Assembly (NCBI GenBank): GCA_036563805.1
Contig: DATCLS010000085.1
Span: 1-53,270 of the forward strand
Reading direction: 5' to 3'
Length of the DNA: 53,270 bases
Origin: DATCLS01 sp036563805
GTDB lineage: Bacteria > Actinomycetota > Acidimicrobiia > Acidimicrobiales > VFJN01
Shown here: piece after piece, positions 21,133 through 30,345 of the stretch
Numbering within the stretch: the stretch's first letter is position 1
Layout: each line of letters opens with the position of its first letter
Notes under the pieces: model-generated
What the model was told of the DNA's origin: nothing
Database searches by the model: none
What the model saw: the letters and a program-made list of their open reading frames with translations, nothing else
Program-made: the position numbers and the translations under genes

Positions 21133-23402
21133 TCCGTTCCCCCGCGATCCGACGCCCCCTGCTGCTCCTCCTCGCCCCGCTGGTCGCCGCGGCCGGGCTG
21201 GCCGGGTGCGGGGGCGGGGACGACCCCGACCTCGGCGACCCGCCGGTCGACCGGGTGCTGATCGTGTCGCTGCCCGGCGTCGGCTGGGACGACGTCCGCG
21301 ACCGCGACCTGCCCCACCTCGAGGCGTTCGTGGAGCAGGCCGCCATCGGCGACCTGTCCACCCGCATCGGCCGGTCCAACGCCAGCACGACCGCCGCCTA
21401 CCTGACCATCGGCTCCGGCACCCGGGCCGTGGCCCCCCGGGTCGACGTGGCCGTGGCGCTCGACCCGGACGAGAGCTACGGCGGCGTGCCGTCGGCCGAG
21501 ATCCTCGAACGCCGCCTCGGGTCCGTCCCCCGGGGCATCACCTACCCGGCCGTCGGCGCCGCTCTCGACGCCAACGAGAGCTCGCCCTACGGCGCCGAGG
21601 TCGGCACGCTGGGCGACGCTCTGGCCGAGGCCGGCGTCGACCGGTCGGTCGTGGCCAACGCCGATGCCGCCGAGGGGTTCGTGAGCGACGAACCACCGCC
21701 CGACGGCGCGTACGCCCGGGGGGCCGCCACCGCCCTGATGGGGTCGGACGGCATCGTGCCCGGCGGCACCGTCGGCCGCTCGCTGCTGGTCGCCGACCCG
21801 TCCGCCCCGTTCGGCCGCCGCCTCGACCCCGACGCCGTCGTCGAGGCGTTCGCCCGCGAGTGGGACCAGGGCGGCCGCCAGGTCGCCCTCGTCGAGGCGT
21901 CCGACCTGAGCCGGGCCAGCGCCTACGGGGCCCGGTCGACCAGCGAGCAGCGGCGCACCCTGCGCGACCGGGCGCTGGCCGAGTCCGACGCTTTGCTCGG
22001 CCGGCTGCTCGAGCACGTCGACCCCGAGCGCGACGCCGTGATCGTCCTGTCGCCCGTGTCACCCGGCTCGTCGCCGGCGCTCGGCGTGGCGGCCGTGCAG
22101 GCCCCCGGCGTTTCGGCCGGCCTGCTGGTCTCGGCCACCACCCGCCGCGACGGCTACGTCCAGCTGGCCGACGTCGCCCCGACCGTGCTGGCGCTGCTCG
22201 ACCTCGAGGCGCCCGACGGGATCGAGGGCCGGAGCTTCCACGTGGCCGGCGACGCCTCGTCCGGGCGGGTCGACCGGCTGGCCGAGGCGGCCGAGGAGGC
22301 CGACTTCCGCGACTCGGTCATCACCCCCGCCGTCGTGGCCATCGTGGCCGTCCTGGCGCTGCTGACGCTGGCCACCCTCCAGCGGGCCCGCCTGGCGCCC
22401 CGGGTCCGGCGGCTGCTGCCGCCCGTCGCCTACGGGGTGCTCGGGGTGGTGCCGGCCACGTTCCTGGTCGGCCGCATCGGCGCGGTGCGAGCCGACGCCC
22501 TGGGCCAGACCCTTGTCGTCGTCGTGCTGGCCGCGGTCGTCGCCGCGGCCGCGGCGCTGGCCGACCGGCGCCGCCCCGGCCTGGGGGCCATCGTCGGCAC
22601 CAGCGTGATCGTGGCGCTCATCGCCCTCGACGTGCTGCTCGGCGCGCCGCTGCAGGTCAACACGATCTTCGGCTACTCCGTGGCCGTGGCCGGCCGGTTC
22701 GCCGGGCTCGGCAACCTGGCCTTCTCCCTGTTCGGCGCGGCCACCATCGTCCTCGCCGCCCTGATCGTCGACCGGGCCGGGCCCCGGGGCATGCGCCTGG
22801 CCGTCGGGCTGCTGGCCGCGGTCGTCGTGGTCGAGGGCCTGCCCATGCTGGGCGCGGACGTGGGCGGCGTGACCTCGATGGTCCCGGCGTTCGGCGTCAC
22901 CGTGCTGATCCTGGCCGGCCGTCGGGTCGGGCTGCGCGAGGGCGTGGGCCTGGCCGTGGCCACCGCGGTCATCGTGCTGGTGTTCGCCTTCATCGACGCC
23001 GCCCGCCCGGCCGAGTCGCACACCCACCTGGCCCGCACCGCCGAGCACGTGGTCGACGGGCGCTGGGGCGCGTTCTTCGACACGCTCACCCGGCGCTGGC
23101 AGGCCAGCTTCGGCGGAGCCGAGCTGGCCGCCTGGGTGACCGTGGCCGCGGTGCTGGCCGCGGCGGCCGGCTACGCCATCCTCGTCGCCCGGGGTCGCCT
23201 CGGCCCCGAGGCGGCCCGGAGCCGCCCCGAGCGGCACCGGCCCACGGTGGCGGCCGCCGCCGGCCTGGGCGTGCTCGCCCTGGTCGGCCTGCTGGCCAAC
23301 GACTCGTCCATCGCGGTGCCGGCCACGATGCTGATCGTGGTGGTGCCGGTGGTGGTCGTGCGGACCCTGGCCCGCCCGCTGCCCGCGAGGTCCGAGCCGT
23401 GA
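21129..23402 (+). CDS. Membrane protein with alkaline-phosphatase-like ectodomain (paralogue 1)
   Basis: 757 aa, function unknown. An N-terminal signal with lipobox-like LAGC (about 25-28) is followed by an extracytoplasmic domain (about 40-395) of alkaline-phosphatase-superfamily shape: VLIVSLPGVGWDDV (43-56), NASTTAAYLTIGSGTRA at the nucleophile region, and DVAPTVLALLDLEAPDGIEGRSF at the fold's end. The first metal-ligand Asp of the family is replaced by Pro49, and the usual SDHG ligand motif is VLSPVSPG. It therefore looks catalytically altered. From about 397 come some eight TM helices with FGYSVAVAGRFAGLGNLAF, GADVGGVTSMVPAF and FIDAARPAE. The next gene is a full-length paralogue. GTG 21129 overlaps the murJ stop. 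No Shine-Dalgarno is needed given the coupling. Confidence 0.85.
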   Translation: MIRSPAIRRPLLLLLAPLVAAAGLAGCGGGDDPDLGDPPVDRVLIVSLPGVGWDDVRDRDLPHLEAFVEQAAIGDLSTRIGRSNASTTAAYLTIGSGTRAVAPRVDVAVALDPDESYGGVPSAEILERRLGSVPRGITYPAVGAALDANESSPYGAEVGTLGDALAEAGVDRSVVANADAAEGFVSDEPPPDGAYARGAATALMGSDGIVPGGTVGRSLLVADPSAPFGRRLDPDAVVEAFAREWDQGGRQVALVEASDLSRASAYGARSTSEQRRTLRDRALAESDALLGRLLEHVDPERDAVIVLSPVSPGSSPALGVAAVQAPGVSAGLLVSATTRRDGYVQLADVAPTVLALLDLEAPDGIEGRSFHVAGDASSGRVDRLAEAAEEADFRDSVITPAVVAIVAVLALLTLATLQRARLAPRVRRLLPPVAYGVLGVVPATFLVGRIGAVRADALGQTLVVVVLAAVVAAAAALADRRRPGLGAIVGTSVIVALIALDVLLGAPLQVNTIFGYSVAVAGRFAGLGNLAFSLFGAATIVLAALIVDRAGPRGMRLAVGLLAAVVVVEGLPMLGADVGGVTSMVPAFGVTVLILAGRRVGLREGVGLAVATAVIVLVFAFIDAARPAESHTHLARTAEHVVDGRWGAFFDTLTRRWQASFGGAELAAWVTVAAVLAAAAGYAILVARGRLGPEAARSRPERHRPTVAAAAGLGVLALVGLLANDSSIAVPATMLIVVVPVVVVRTLARPLPARSEP

Positions 23403-23501
23403 CCTGGCCCCTCGTCTGGCGCGGAGCGAGGCCCGGAGTGGGGCGGCGCGGGCCCGTCGCCGGGCGCCGGCCCGTGGCCCGACCGCCCGGTCCCGCGCTC
23501 C

Positions 23502-23507
23502 TAGACT
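23502..23507 (+). promoter_or_regulatory. -10 element (TAGACT) of the second phosphatase-like unit
   Basis: TAGACT ends 6 nt before an ATG at 23514 that opens an 11-codon mini-ORF. It gives the 23546-28497 genes their own start separate from the murJ operon. Confidence 0.45.
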
Positions 23508-23513
23508 GCGCCG

Positions 23514-23549
23514 ATGCCCCATATGCCGACCCGACGCCCGCAGCCATGA
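23514..23549 (+). CDS. Possible 11-aa leaderless mini-ORF coupled to the next gene
   Basis: The frame MPHMPTRRPQP begins at or near the predicted transcript start. Its TGA (23547-23549) overlaps the next gene's ATG (23546-23548) as ATGA. The main ORF has no Shine-Dalgarno of its own, so re-initiation from the mini-ORF would explain its translation. It is supported by geometry only. A very similar arrangement precedes korA. Confidence 0.35.
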   Translation: MPHMPTRRPQP

Positions 23550-26113
23550 GGGCCCGCAGGGTCCGGCGCGTGGGTGCGGTCGGGCGGCTGGCGGCCCTGG
23601 GGGCAGCCGGCATCGCCAGCCTCGGGGTCCTCGCCGCCGGGGCGGTGCCCGCCGGCGCCCAGGCGTCCGACCCCGTCGGGGCCGAGACCGGTACACCCGA
23701 GCCGGCCACCCCGGCCTCGGGCGTCCCCGTCGCGGGCGCACCCACCCAGGCCGACGCCGGCGGCGAGGCGGCGTCGCCCGAGATCGCGGCGCGCAAGGTT
23801 CTGGTGATCTCCGTGCCGGGCCTGACCTGGTCCGAGGTGCGCACCAGCGATCTGCCGAACATCGAGGCCCTGCTCGAGGGCTCGTCCATGGCCGACATGG
23901 CGCCCCGGGGGGTCCACGCCCGCTCCACGCCCGGCGCCGCCTATCTGACGATCTCGGCGGGCTCGCGGGCCATCGGCGTCGAGGGCTACGACGGCCAGCA
24001 GCTCGGGCTCGACGAGCAGTCGTCGGGCTCGGCGGCCGCCGAGATCTACGAGCGCCGCACCGGCTCGCCGCCCGACGGCGACGTCGTGTCGCTGGTGTGG
24101 CCGTCGCTGGTCCGGGCCAACGCCAGCCAGCCCTACGACGCGGAGCTCGGCCTGCTGGCCGAGACGCTCGAGCGCGAGGGCCTGGGTGCGGTCGCCATCG
24201 GCAACGCCGACGGCACCGACTCGATCGGCCCGTCCTACGAGCGGCAGGTGGGCCTGGCCGTCGCCAACCGCGACGGCGTCGTCCCCGGCGGCGAGGTCGG
24301 CAAGGACCTGCTCGAGGACGACCCGCGCAGCCCGTTCGGCACCCGCCTCGACACCGACGTCGTGCTCGAGCGGTTCCGCGAGGCCTGGCGGGCGCCCGAC
24401 GGCAGGAACGGCGGCCTGGTTCTGGTCGAGGCCTCCGACCTGGCCCGGACCATGCGCTACCGGCCCAACGTCGACTCCGAGCGCTACAGCGAGATGCGGG
24501 CCGAGGCCCTGGCCGACACCGACGCCCTGATCGGCCAGCTGCTGGCCGAGGTCGACCTCGAGCAGGACGCCGTGCTGCTGCTGGCGCCCTACCACTTCCT
24601 CAGCAACCGCGACCTGACCGTGGCGGCCATGCACGTGCCCGGCCAGCCACCCGGCTACATCCGGTCGGCCTCGACCCAGCGGTCGGGCTTCGTGACGCTG
24701 GTCGATGTCGCCCCCACGATCCTCGACCTGCTCGACGTCGAGCGGCCGCTGGGCATGGAGGGCCGGTCGTTCGAGCCGGTGCGCTCCGGCGACTCGCTCG
24801 ACGCCCGCATCGACCGGCTGGTCACCCTGAACGCCGCTTCGCGGTTCCGCGAGCGCCTGCTGTTCCCGACCACCCTGGCCGTCGTCATCGGCCTGGCGAT
24901 CATCTGCGCCGCCACGATGGTGCTGGTGGCCCGCGGCGGCTCGGCCCGGGCCCGGCGGCTGGTGTCGCTCGGGGCGCTGACCGCCCTGGCCGCGCTCCCG
25001 ATGTCGTACGTGGCCCGGGGCTTCCCGCTGCAGGACTGGGGCGCCGGCTTCTACTGGGCGTTCCTGGTGTCGGCGGCCGTGGCGGTGGCGCTCGTGACGA
25101 CCGCGGTGGCGCGCCGGCTCGGCCGGCCCCGCCTGGCGCTGGTCGTCGTGCTCGTGCTGATCCTGGGGGTCCTGGCCGGCGACGTGATGACCGGCTCCCG
25201 CCTCAGCCTCAGCGCCGCCTTCGGCTACTCGGCCACCGGCAACTCGCGGCTCTACGGCATCAGCAACTACTCGTTCGGCCAGGTGGCGGCGTCGTCGTGC
25301 CTGCTGGCCGGGCTGCTGGCCGCCGTGCCGAGGCGCTGGGCCCGCCCCGCGGCCATCGTGCTGCTGGTGGCCACGCTGGTGGTGGTGGGCGTGCCGATCT
25401 GGGGGTCCGACGTCGGCGGCATCATCGCCTTCACGCCGACGATCCTGCTGTTCGCCAGCCTCGTGTTCGACCACCGGATGAAGCTGCGGCACCTGTTGGT
25501 CGGCGCGGTGGTGACGGTCGCGGCGGTGATCCTGTTCGGGTTCCTCGACCTGCTCCGCCCGGCCGAGGAGCGCAGCCACCTGGGCCGGCTGTTCGAGCGC
25601 ATCGGCGAGGAGGGCCTGCAGCCCCTGCTCGACGTCATGGAGCGCAAGGCGCTCGCCAACCTCGAGGTGACCACCACCTCGTTCTGGGTGGCGGCCATCC
25701 CCATCGCGGTGGCGTTCATCGTGTTCCTGGCCCGCTACCCCGGGCGGCCGCTCGAGCGGCTGCGGGCCCGCATCACCACGCTGCGGGCGGGGCTGCTGGC
25801 CTGCGTGGTGGCGGCGGTGCTGGGCAGCGCGGCCAACGACTCGGGGGCCATCGTCGGGGGCGTGACGCTCATGGTGGTGGCGGCCGCCCTGGCCCATCTC
25901 GTCGTCGAGTCCGAGGCCGGGTCGGTCCTGGGGGCGCCGGCCCCGGCGGCGGCGGACGCGGCCGCGGGCGCCGGTGGCGCCGAGCAGGCCGAAGACGCCG
26001 GGGAGGATGAGGAGCCCGAGGAGGAGGCCGCCGGCGAGCGCGCCGCCAACGGCCGTGACGCCGAGGGCGGCGGGTCGGCCGTCCCGGCCGAGGTGACGGA
26101 GGCGCACGGGTGA
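23546..26113 (+). CDS. Membrane protein with alkaline-phosphatase-like ectodomain (paralogue 2)
   Basis: 855 aa, a paralogue of the preceding large gene along its length. A signal peptide (AALGAAGIASLGVLAAGAVP) is cleaved after an AQA-like site. The ectodomain runs about 80-430: VLVISVPGLTWSEV (85-98, Pro91 where the superfamily has the metal-binding Asp), STPGAAYLTISAGSRA, DGVVPGGEVGKDLLEDD and DVAPTILDLLDVERPLGMEGRS. LLLAPYHF stands where SDHG is expected. About eight TM helices follow from residue 437 with FGYSATGNSRLYGISNYSF, GSDVGGIIAFTP and FLDLLRPAEERSHLGRLFERI. A Glu/Ala-rich cytosolic tail of about 60 residues ends the protein and is absent from paralogue 1. Function unknown. Cell-envelope polymer handling is inferred from the neighbours steA, steB, murJ and a GT4-like gene. 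Confidence 0.85.
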   Translation: MRARRVRRVGAVGRLAALGAAGIASLGVLAAGAVPAGAQASDPVGAETGTPEPATPASGVPVAGAPTQADAGGEAASPEIAARKVLVISVPGLTWSEVRTSDLPNIEALLEGSSMADMAPRGVHARSTPGAAYLTISAGSRAIGVEGYDGQQLGLDEQSSGSAAAEIYERRTGSPPDGDVVSLVWPSLVRANASQPYDAELGLLAETLEREGLGAVAIGNADGTDSIGPSYERQVGLAVANRDGVVPGGEVGKDLLEDDPRSPFGTRLDTDVVLERFREAWRAPDGRNGGLVLVEASDLARTMRYRPNVDSERYSEMRAEALADTDALIGQLLAEVDLEQDAVLLLAPYHFLSNRDLTVAAMHVPGQPPGYIRSASTQRSGFVTLVDVAPTILDLLDVERPLGMEGRSFEPVRSGDSLDARIDRLVTLNAASRFRERLLFPTTLAVVIGLAIICAATMVLVARGGSARARRLVSLGALTALAALPMSYVARGFPLQDWGAGFYWAFLVSAAVAVALVTTAVARRLGRPRLALVVVLVLILGVLAGDVMTGSRLSLSAAFGYSATGNSRLYGISNYSFGQVAASSCLLAGLLAAVPRRWARPAAIVLLVATLVVVGVPIWGSDVGGIIAFTPTILLFASLVFDHRMKLRHLLVGAVVTVAAVILFGFLDLLRPAEERSHLGRLFERIGEEGLQPLLDVMERKALANLEVTTTSFWVAAIPIAVAFIVFLARYPGRPLERLRARITTLRAGLLACVVAAVLGSAANDSGAIVGGVTLMVVAAALAHLVVESEAGSVLGAPAPAAADAAAGAGGAEQAEDAGEDEEPEEEAAGERAANGRDAEGGGSAVPAEVTEAHG

Positions 26114-26160
26114 CGGACGAGACGGGCTCGACGGACGCGCCCGACGGAGGTGCCAGCGCG

Positions 26161-26170
26161 AGGAGAGAGG
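26161..26170 (+). promoter_or_regulatory. Shine-Dalgarno deciding the start at 26173
   Basis: AGGAGAGAGG; its AGGAG lies 7 nt before ATG 26173. This favours that start over the overlapping GTG at 26110. Confidence 0.65.
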
Positions 26171-26172
26171 AG

Positions 26173-26739
26173 ATGAGCGACGAGCGGAAGGTCCCGGCGG
26201 CCGCGGTGGGCGCCGACGGCCCGGCCGGCGACGGTGCCGGCTCCGACCGTCCCGCCGGCTCCGGCTCCGGCGGCTCGGGCTCCGGTGCTCCGGGGCGGTT
26301 CGACACGGTGCCGCGGGCCGGCCGGTGGCTGGCCGGCGCGGTGCTCGTCCTGCTGATCGTCCCCGGCGTCCTCGGGCTCGAGGCCTGGCCGCTCACCGGC
26401 TGGAAGCTGTTCAGCCTGTCCCGCGACGCGTCGCAGACGGCGTGGGTGATCGAGGCCGTCGACGCCGAGGGCGGCTCCGACACGGTCGACCCCGAGGAGC
26501 TCCCGCTCGGCTACCGGCACGCCGAGTGGCCGATGGCGGAGCTCCGCACCGCCTCGGACGCGCGCCGGCAGGCCGTGTGCGAGGCGCTGCTCGGCGCCGT
26601 CGTCGACGTCGAGCCCGGCACGGTGGCGGTCAACATCCTGCGCGACCGCCAGGAGCTGGTCGAGCGCGACGGCGAGTGGGTCGTCACCCACGATCCGGAG
26701 GTGGTCCACACGTGCACGGTGGAGGAGATGGGCTCGTGA
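26173..26739 (+). CDS. Single-TM protein of unknown function, partner of the HTTM protein
   Basis: 188 aa. A disordered Gly/Ser/Pro-rich N-terminus (1-55) is followed by one TM helix (WLAGAVLVLLIVPGVLGLEAW, about 59-79). An extracytoplasmic domain then begins WPLTGWKLFSLSRDASQTAWVIEAVDAEG. Two Cys (in AVCEALL and HTCTVEEM) could pair outside the membrane. Short proteins with a WPx(3)W[KM]xF-type segment are often encoded beside HTTM proteins, which fits the GTGA overlap with the next gene. No catalytic motif is visible. The ATG is chosen on its strong ribosome site; GTG 26110, which overlaps the previous stop, would add 21 residues. Confidence 0.75.
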   Translation: MSDERKVPAAAVGADGPAGDGAGSDRPAGSGSGGSGSGAPGRFDTVPRAGRWLAGAVLVLLIVPGVLGLEAWPLTGWKLFSLSRDASQTAWVIEAVDAEGGSDTVDPEELPLGYRHAEWPMAELRTASDARRQAVCEALLGAVVDVEPGTVAVNILRDRQELVERDGEWVVTHDPEVVHTCTVEEMGS

Positions 26740-27659
26740 GCCGGCTGCGCGCCTGGGTGGACGACACGCTGTGGGGTCCCGAGACGGCGGCCCGGCTGAC
26801 CGTCGTGCACGTGGGCCTGGCGGCCCTCATCGGCATCCGCATCGTGGCCGGCCCCTACCGCCGGCTGGCCGACACGCCCGACGCGCTCGTCGACCCGGTC
26901 CCGTTCCTGGGCTGGCTCAACGGGATGCCGTCGGGCTGGGTGTTCGTGGTGATCCAGGTCGTCGGTGGGCTGGCGGCGCTGGCGGCCGTGCTCCGGCGCC
27001 ACCCCCGGCTGGCGTTCGCGCTGGCCTGGCTGTGCTATCTGGTGCTGGCCGGGCTGCGGGGCAGCCGGGGCAAGGTCCTGCACAACGACCTGCTCCTGCT
27101 GTGGGCCTCGGCGCCGTTCCTGCTTGCCCCCGTGGCCGTCGACCTGCGCGACCGCATCGCCCGCCGGGGCTACGGCTGGCCGGTGCGGGTGGCGATGGTC
27201 GTCACGGTCCTCATCTACCTGTTCGCCGGCTACCACAAGCTGCGCCGGTCCGGCATCGACTGGGCCTTCGGCGACAACATGCGCTACGTCATGCTGTGGG
27301 GCCCCAGCATCGGCGCCACCCCGTGGGAGGCCGGAGCCCGCTGGGTCGGCGAGCACGCGTGGGCCGCGAAGGCGACCAGCACCGCCATCCTCGGCGTCGA
27401 GCTGCTGTGCCCGCTGGTGCTGGTGTGGAAGCGCTTGCGCGTCTGGTTCGTCCTGGCCGCCGTCGGGCTCCACCTGGGCACCTACGTGCTGCTCGGCCTC
27501 GACTACTGGGCGTGGGCGCTGACCGTGCCGCTGCTGTTCATCGACTGGCCGGCGGTGGTCGAGCGGGTCCGCGACCACCGGGCCGGTCGGCGGGCCGGGA
27601 CGTCCGGCGCGCCGCCCGACGCCCCCGACGCCGCGCCCGACCCGGTCGGGGCTCACTGA
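26736..27659 (+). CDS. HTTM-domain membrane protein
   Basis: 307 aa with about seven TM helices in the HTTM (horizontally transferred transmembrane) arrangement related to the membrane part of vitamin-K-dependent gamma-glutamyl carboxylase. Recognisable pieces are the start RLRAWVDDTLWGPETAARLTVVHVGLAAL, LHNDLLLLWASAPFLLAP, VTVLIYLFAGYHKLRRSGIDWAFGDNMRYV and LHLGTYVLLGLDYWAWALTVPLLFIDWP. The reaction is unknown; no Cys-based carboxylase centre is evident. A GGAGGAG ribosome site lies 8 nt before the GTG, which also overlaps the upstream stop. The GT4-like gene begins 1 nt after its stop. Confidence 0.82.
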   Translation: MSRLRAWVDDTLWGPETAARLTVVHVGLAALIGIRIVAGPYRRLADTPDALVDPVPFLGWLNGMPSGWVFVVIQVVGGLAALAAVLRRHPRLAFALAWLCYLVLAGLRGSRGKVLHNDLLLLWASAPFLLAPVAVDLRDRIARRGYGWPVRVAMVVTVLIYLFAGYHKLRRSGIDWAFGDNMRYVMLWGPSIGATPWEAGARWVGEHAWAAKATSTAILGVELLCPLVLVWKRLRVWFVLAAVGLHLGTYVLLGLDYWAWALTVPLLFIDWPAVVERVRDHRAGRRAGTSGAPPDAPDAAPDPVGAH

Positions 27660-27660
27660 C

Positions 27661-28497
27661 GTGGTCGTCGCCGCCTTCGTCGTCGGCTTCGCCCTGGCGG
27701 CCGCCCTGTGGGCGCTGACCGCGCCGGCGTTCGCCGCCGCCGTGTTCGAGCGCGAGAACTTCCGGGGCCGCACGCTGCCCACCGCGGTGGGCGTACTGGT
27801 CGTGCTGGTGGCGCTGGCCGGCGACGCCGCCCTGGCGGTGGCGGAGGCCGCGGGCTACGACCCGGACGCCGAGCTGGTGGGCGGGCTGCGCCTCGTCACC
27901 GTGGCCGCCCTCGGCTTCGGGCTCCTCGGCCTGCTCGACGACCTGGGCGGGGCGGGGGAGAGCGTCGGCTTCACCGGCCACCTCCGGGCCCTGGCCGGCG
28001 GGCGCCTCACCACCGGCGCCGTCAAGCTGTTCGGCGGGGCGGCCGTGGCCGTGGTCGTGGTGGCGGCCCGCGAGCCCGACTCGCTCGGCCGCCTGCTGGT
28101 TGACGGCGCGCTCGTCGCCCTGGCCGCCAACCTGGCCAACCTGTTCGACCGGGCACCCGCCCGCACCACCAAGGTGGCCCTGCTGGCGTTGGTCGTGCTG
28201 ATCCTGGCCACCGGTGCCGAGCCCGAGCTGGCCGGCGTGGCGCTCGTCGTGGGGGCGGGCGCCGGGCTGATCATGGCCGACCTGCAGGAGCGGCTCATGC
28301 TGGGCGACGCCGGGGCCAACGTGCTCGGCGCCGCCCTCGGCCTCGGGGTCGTGCTGGCCTGCTCGCCGGGCGTGAGAACCGGCGTGCTGGTCGTCGTCGC
28401 CCTGCTCAACCTGGCCAGCGAGCGGGTCTCGTTCAGCCGGGTCATCAACGCCGTGCCGCCGCTCCGGGCGTTCGACCGGATCGGCCGGCTGCCTTAG
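27661..28497 (+). CDS. WecA/MraY-like (GT4 phosphoglycosyltransferase family) membrane protein, variant motifs
   Basis: 278 aa with about ten TM helices. Family marks are ENFRGRTLPTAVG near the N-terminus, the Asp pair LGLLDDLGG (about 98-106), and MLGDAGANVLGAALG (about 217-231), equivalent to the GDxGSxxLG loop. The usual NAxNLxDGLDGLA is replaced by NLANLFDRAPART, and no HxH-type loop is seen. The protein may use a different lipid acceptor or nucleotide sugar, or may not be an active transferase. The end SERVSFSRVINAVPPLRAFDRIGR looks conserved in this subgroup as I recall it. It closes the HTTM unit and is followed by a terminator hairpin. Confidence 0.8.
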   Translation: MVVAAFVVGFALAAALWALTAPAFAAAVFERENFRGRTLPTAVGVLVVLVALAGDAALAVAEAAGYDPDAELVGGLRLVTVAALGFGLLGLLDDLGGAGESVGFTGHLRALAGGRLTTGAVKLFGGAAVAVVVVAAREPDSLGRLLVDGALVALAANLANLFDRAPARTTKVALLALVVLILATGAEPELAGVALVVGAGAGLIMADLQERLMLGDAGANVLGAALGLGVVLACSPGVRTGVLVVVALLNLASERVSFSRVINAVPPLRAFDRIGRLP

Positions 28498-28501
28498 GGC
28501 T

Positions 28502-28518
28502 CGCGCCGCCGCGGCGCG
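28502..28518 (+). terminator. Hairpin after the GT4-like gene
   Basis: Perfect 7-bp stem CGCGCCG / CGGCGCG with a CCG loop, 4 nt after the stop and followed by TTCGGG. It separates this unit from the pyrG promoter. Confidence 0.6.
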
Positions 28519-28560
28519 TTCGGGCCGACCCCGGTCCGCGGGATACGAGGTGGGGCGCGG

Positions 28561-28566
28561 TAGGGT
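28561..28566 (+). promoter_or_regulatory. -10 element (TAGGGT) of pyrG
   Basis: TAGGGT ends 8 nt before the GTG at 28575, so pyrG mRNA is probably leaderless. Confidence 0.5.
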
Positions 28567-28574
28567 GATGGCCC

Positions 28575-30216
<1,642 letters not shown>

Positions 30217-30230
<14 letters not shown>

Positions 30231-30345
30231 GCGCCGGGCGCCTGCGGGCCGGGGACGGCCCTGTGATCGGCCGGATCGACCGCATCGCCCTCGTCGACCG
30301 GATCGCCCTCGTGGGCGGCCGGGTCGACCGGCGGATGAGCGCCGG
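30217..30345 (+). repeat. 21-bp direct repeat spanning the pyrG-NUDIX gap
   Basis: The 21 bases at 30217-30237 (covering the pyrG stop) recur exactly at 30325-30345 (ending at the base before the NUDIX ATG), 108 nt apart. Between them GATCGCCCTCGT and near-copies recur, so the gap appears built by local duplication. No gene was found in 30231-30345. Confidence 0.8.
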
